Of a DNA stretch of 6,983 nucleotides, positions 5,354 to 6,983 are shown one piece after another. A program made the position numbers and the translations under genes. Positions within the stretch are counted from its first letter, which is position 1. Each line of letters opens with the position of its first letter. The DNA comes from Gemmatimonadota bacterium (GTDB lineage Bacteria > Gemmatimonadota > Gemmatimonadetes > Longimicrobiales > Gaopeijiaceae), in assembly GCA_018678395.1 (NCBI GenBank), contig JAHHMJ010000499.1, positions 1 to 6,983 on the forward strand, written 5' to 3'. Under the pieces are notes generated by a model. It saw nothing but the letters and a program-made list of their open reading frames with translations. It was not told the DNA's origin and did not search any database.

Positions 5354-6983
5354 ATGCGCGAACTGCGATTGGCTTTCCGAAGCCTTCGTCGTACACCCTT
5401 CGTCACACTCGTGGCGATTCTGTCCCTGGCGCTCGGCATCGGCGCGAACGCGGCGATCTACTCGCTGATGGACGCGATGCTCCTGCGCTCGCTCCCCGTC
5501 CAGGATCCGGCCACCCTCGTCAACATCGCGGTGCCCGGCCCCAACCCCGGGTCGCAGTCGTGCGGGCAGGCCGGCGGGTGCGACGAGGTGCTCTCGTACC
5601 CGATGCTGCGGGACCTCGAGGCCTTCGAGGCCCCGTCGCTCGCGGGCGTGGCCGGCCACGTGCCCTTCGGCGTGAACCTCGCCTACGACGGACGTACGAC
5701 CAGCGGTCAGGGCGCCCAGGTGACCGGCACGTACTTTCCCCTCCTCGGCGTGCGACCGGCACTGGGCCGGCTCCTCGACGAGAACGACGACCGTGAGATC
5801 GGTGGTCATTTCGTAGCCGTGCTCGGCTGGGATTACTGGCAGAACGAACTGGGCGGCGACCCCGAAGTGCTCAACCGCTCGCTGGTCGTCAACGGCGAGT
5901 CGCTGACCGTGGTCGGTGTGGCCCCCGACGGCTTCCGCGGCACCGTGCTCGGTGCATCGCCCGACGTCTTCGTGCCGATCACCATGCGTGAGGTCATGCT
6001 CCCCTGGTTCGACGGCTGGGAGGAGCGCCGCTGGTACTGGGCGTACGCCTTCGCCCGGCTCGCGCCCGGAGCGACCCTGCCACAGGCCGAAGAGACGCTG
6101 TCGGCCCATTACAACGGCATCATCCGCGACGTCGAGGCGCCGCTCCAGGAGGCGATGACCGACGAGTCCATGGAGCGATTCCGCAACAAGGAGATCGTGC
6201 TCTCGGAGGGCTTCCGAGGTCAGAGCAACACCCACGAGGAAGTCGAGACGCCGCTCCGCCTCCTGCTCGGCATCACCGGGCTCGTCCTGCTGATCGCCTG
6301 CGCGAACATCGCCAACCTTCTCCTGGCGCGCGGCGCCAATCGCCAGACGGAGATGGCGGTACGCGGATCGCTCGGAGCCTCGCGCGGGACGCTGGTGCGG
6401 CAACTGATGCTGGAGTCCCTGCTTCTCGCCGCCGCGGCCGGGATCGCCGGCATCGCGGTCGGGCATGTCACGCTCGCGCTGCTCCAGTACTTCGTCCCGG
6501 CCGAAGTCGGCGCCAGCATCGACGTGGGCATGAACGGCGCCGTCCTCGCCTTCACGGGCGCGATCGCACTGGGTACGGGATTCCTCTTCGGGATCTACCC
6601 GGCGCTGCACGCCAGTCGCGCCGAACTCGCCACGCTGATCCGCGCCGGCTCGGGCAAGGGTTCGAGCGCGCGGGCCGCGACCCGCTTCCGCACCGCCCTC
6701 GTCACCGCGCAGATCGCCCTGTCGGTCGCACTCCTGATGAGCGCGGGCCTCTTCGCTCGCAGCCTGGCCAATGTGGGTGCGGTCGACCTCGGTCAGGATC
6801 CCGAGGCCGTCCTGCAGTTCACCCTGAGCCCGTCGCTGAACGGGTACGAGCCCGCCGAGTCGCGCATCCTGTTCGACGAGCTCGAAGAGCGGCTCGGTGC
6901 CCTGCCCGGGGTCGCCGACGTCACCAGCTCCCGGGTCTCGATCCTCTCGGGCAACTCCTGGGGGAACGACGTCTCGGTCGAGG
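5354..6983 (+). CDS. ADOP-family ABC transporter permease (MacB/FtsX type), 3' truncated
   Basis: The frame opens at ATG 5354 and stays open to the window end: 543 codons of a family usually about 800-900 residues long. The start MRELRLAFRSLRRTP followed by LALGIGANAAIYS is the signature of ADOP permeases, the orphan duplicated relatives of MacB. Order: TM1 (~17-39); a large periplasmic MacB-PCD domain (~40-298) with a cysteine pair C70/C76 just before SYPMLRDLE; then the first FtsX membrane unit with TM segments at about 301-325, 350-378 and 393-423. This unit carries the core motif CANIANLLLARG (316-327) and MAVRGSLGASR (334-344). A second MacB-PCD copy begins near 448 (FRTALVTAQIALSVALLMSAG), matching the duplicated architecture. 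Such proteins sit in the inner membrane, and relatives drive efflux or mechanotransmission with an ATPase. No ATPase gene is in view, and no N-terminal PadR-like HTH is present. The 113-base gap upstream suggests its own promoter. Substrate is unknown. Confidence 0.94.
   Translation, partial: MRELRLAFRSLRRTPFVTLVAILSLALGIGANAAIYSLMDAMLLRSLPVQDPATLVNIAVPGPNPGSQSCGQAGGCDEVLSYPMLRDLEAFEAPSLAGVAGHVPFGVNLAYDGRTTSGQGAQVTGTYFPLLGVRPALGRLLDENDDREIGGHFVAVLGWDYWQNELGGDPEVLNRSLVVNGESLTVVGVAPDGFRGTVLGASPDVFVPITMREVMLPWFDGWEERRWYWAYAFARLAPGATLPQAEETLSAHYNGIIRDVEAPLQEAMTDESMERFRNKEIVLSEGFRGQSNTHEEVETPLRLLLGITGLVLLIACANIANLLLARGANRQTEMAVRGSLGASRGTLVRQLMLESLLLAAAAGIAGIAVGHVTLALLQYFVPAEVGASIDVGMNGAVLAFTGAIALGTGFLFGIYPALHASRAELATLIRAGSGKGSSARAATRFRTALVTAQIALSVALLMSAGLFARSLANVGAVDLGQDPEAVLQFTLSPSLNGYEPAESRILFDELEERLGALPGVADVTSSRVSILSGNSWGNDVSVE

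Noticed and set aside
3693..6610. Long minus-strand frames (520 and 753 codons) opposite the HEAT and permease genes
   Set aside because: They are low-complexity Arg/Gly/Ser-rich translations with no domain. They cross the 5241-5353 gap and oppose well-supported genes.

Overview
The window looks like GC-rich bacterial chromosome (roughly two-thirds G+C by eye, with codon third positions almost always G or C). The final gene belongs to the orphan-permease (ADOP) family and the first to the S9 serine peptidases. Both are typically abundant in Gemmatimonadota and Acidobacteriota, so one of these phyla is the most likely source. That placement is inferred from gene content only. I see no tRNA, rRNA, CRISPR array or insertion sequence.

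Layout. (1) 1-611, + strand: the C-terminal part of an S9-family alpha/beta-hydrolase peptidase with its full Ser/Asp/His triad, followed 20 bases later by a 76-residue two-helix membrane protein (632-862). (2) A 49-base convergent gap holding two hairpins. (3) 912-1502, - strand: an HD-domain nucleotidase-like protein of the YfbR/HDDC2 type, with a nine-G homopolymer inside its coding sequence. (4) A 272-base divergent gap. (5) 1775-5240, + strand: three translationally coupled genes: a UPF0316 membrane protein, a divergent lid-less Hsp70-like ATPase, and a HEAT-repeat protein with a proline-rich tail. The stop codon of each gene overlaps the start of the next (ATGA at 2317-2320, GTGA at 3903-3906). 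(6) A 113-base gap with inverted repeats and a G-rich run. (7) 5354 to the window end, + strand: the first 543 codons of an ADOP-type FtsX/MacB-like permease.

The most interesting unit is the UPF0316 / Hsp70-like / HEAT cassette. The Hsp70-like protein keeps the actin-fold ATPase motifs, but it has a shortened substrate-binding part, no canonical linker and no C-terminal lid. No DnaJ or GrpE gene is in view. Its tightly coupled neighbour is an alpha-helical repeat protein, the architecture that eukaryotes use for some Hsp70 nucleotide-exchange factors (Fes1, HspBP1, Sil1). A working hypothesis is a dedicated chaperone-like ATPase plus helical-repeat cofactor, possibly linked to the membrane through the UPF0316 protein. 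The sequence shows the coupling and the domains; the joint function is inference.
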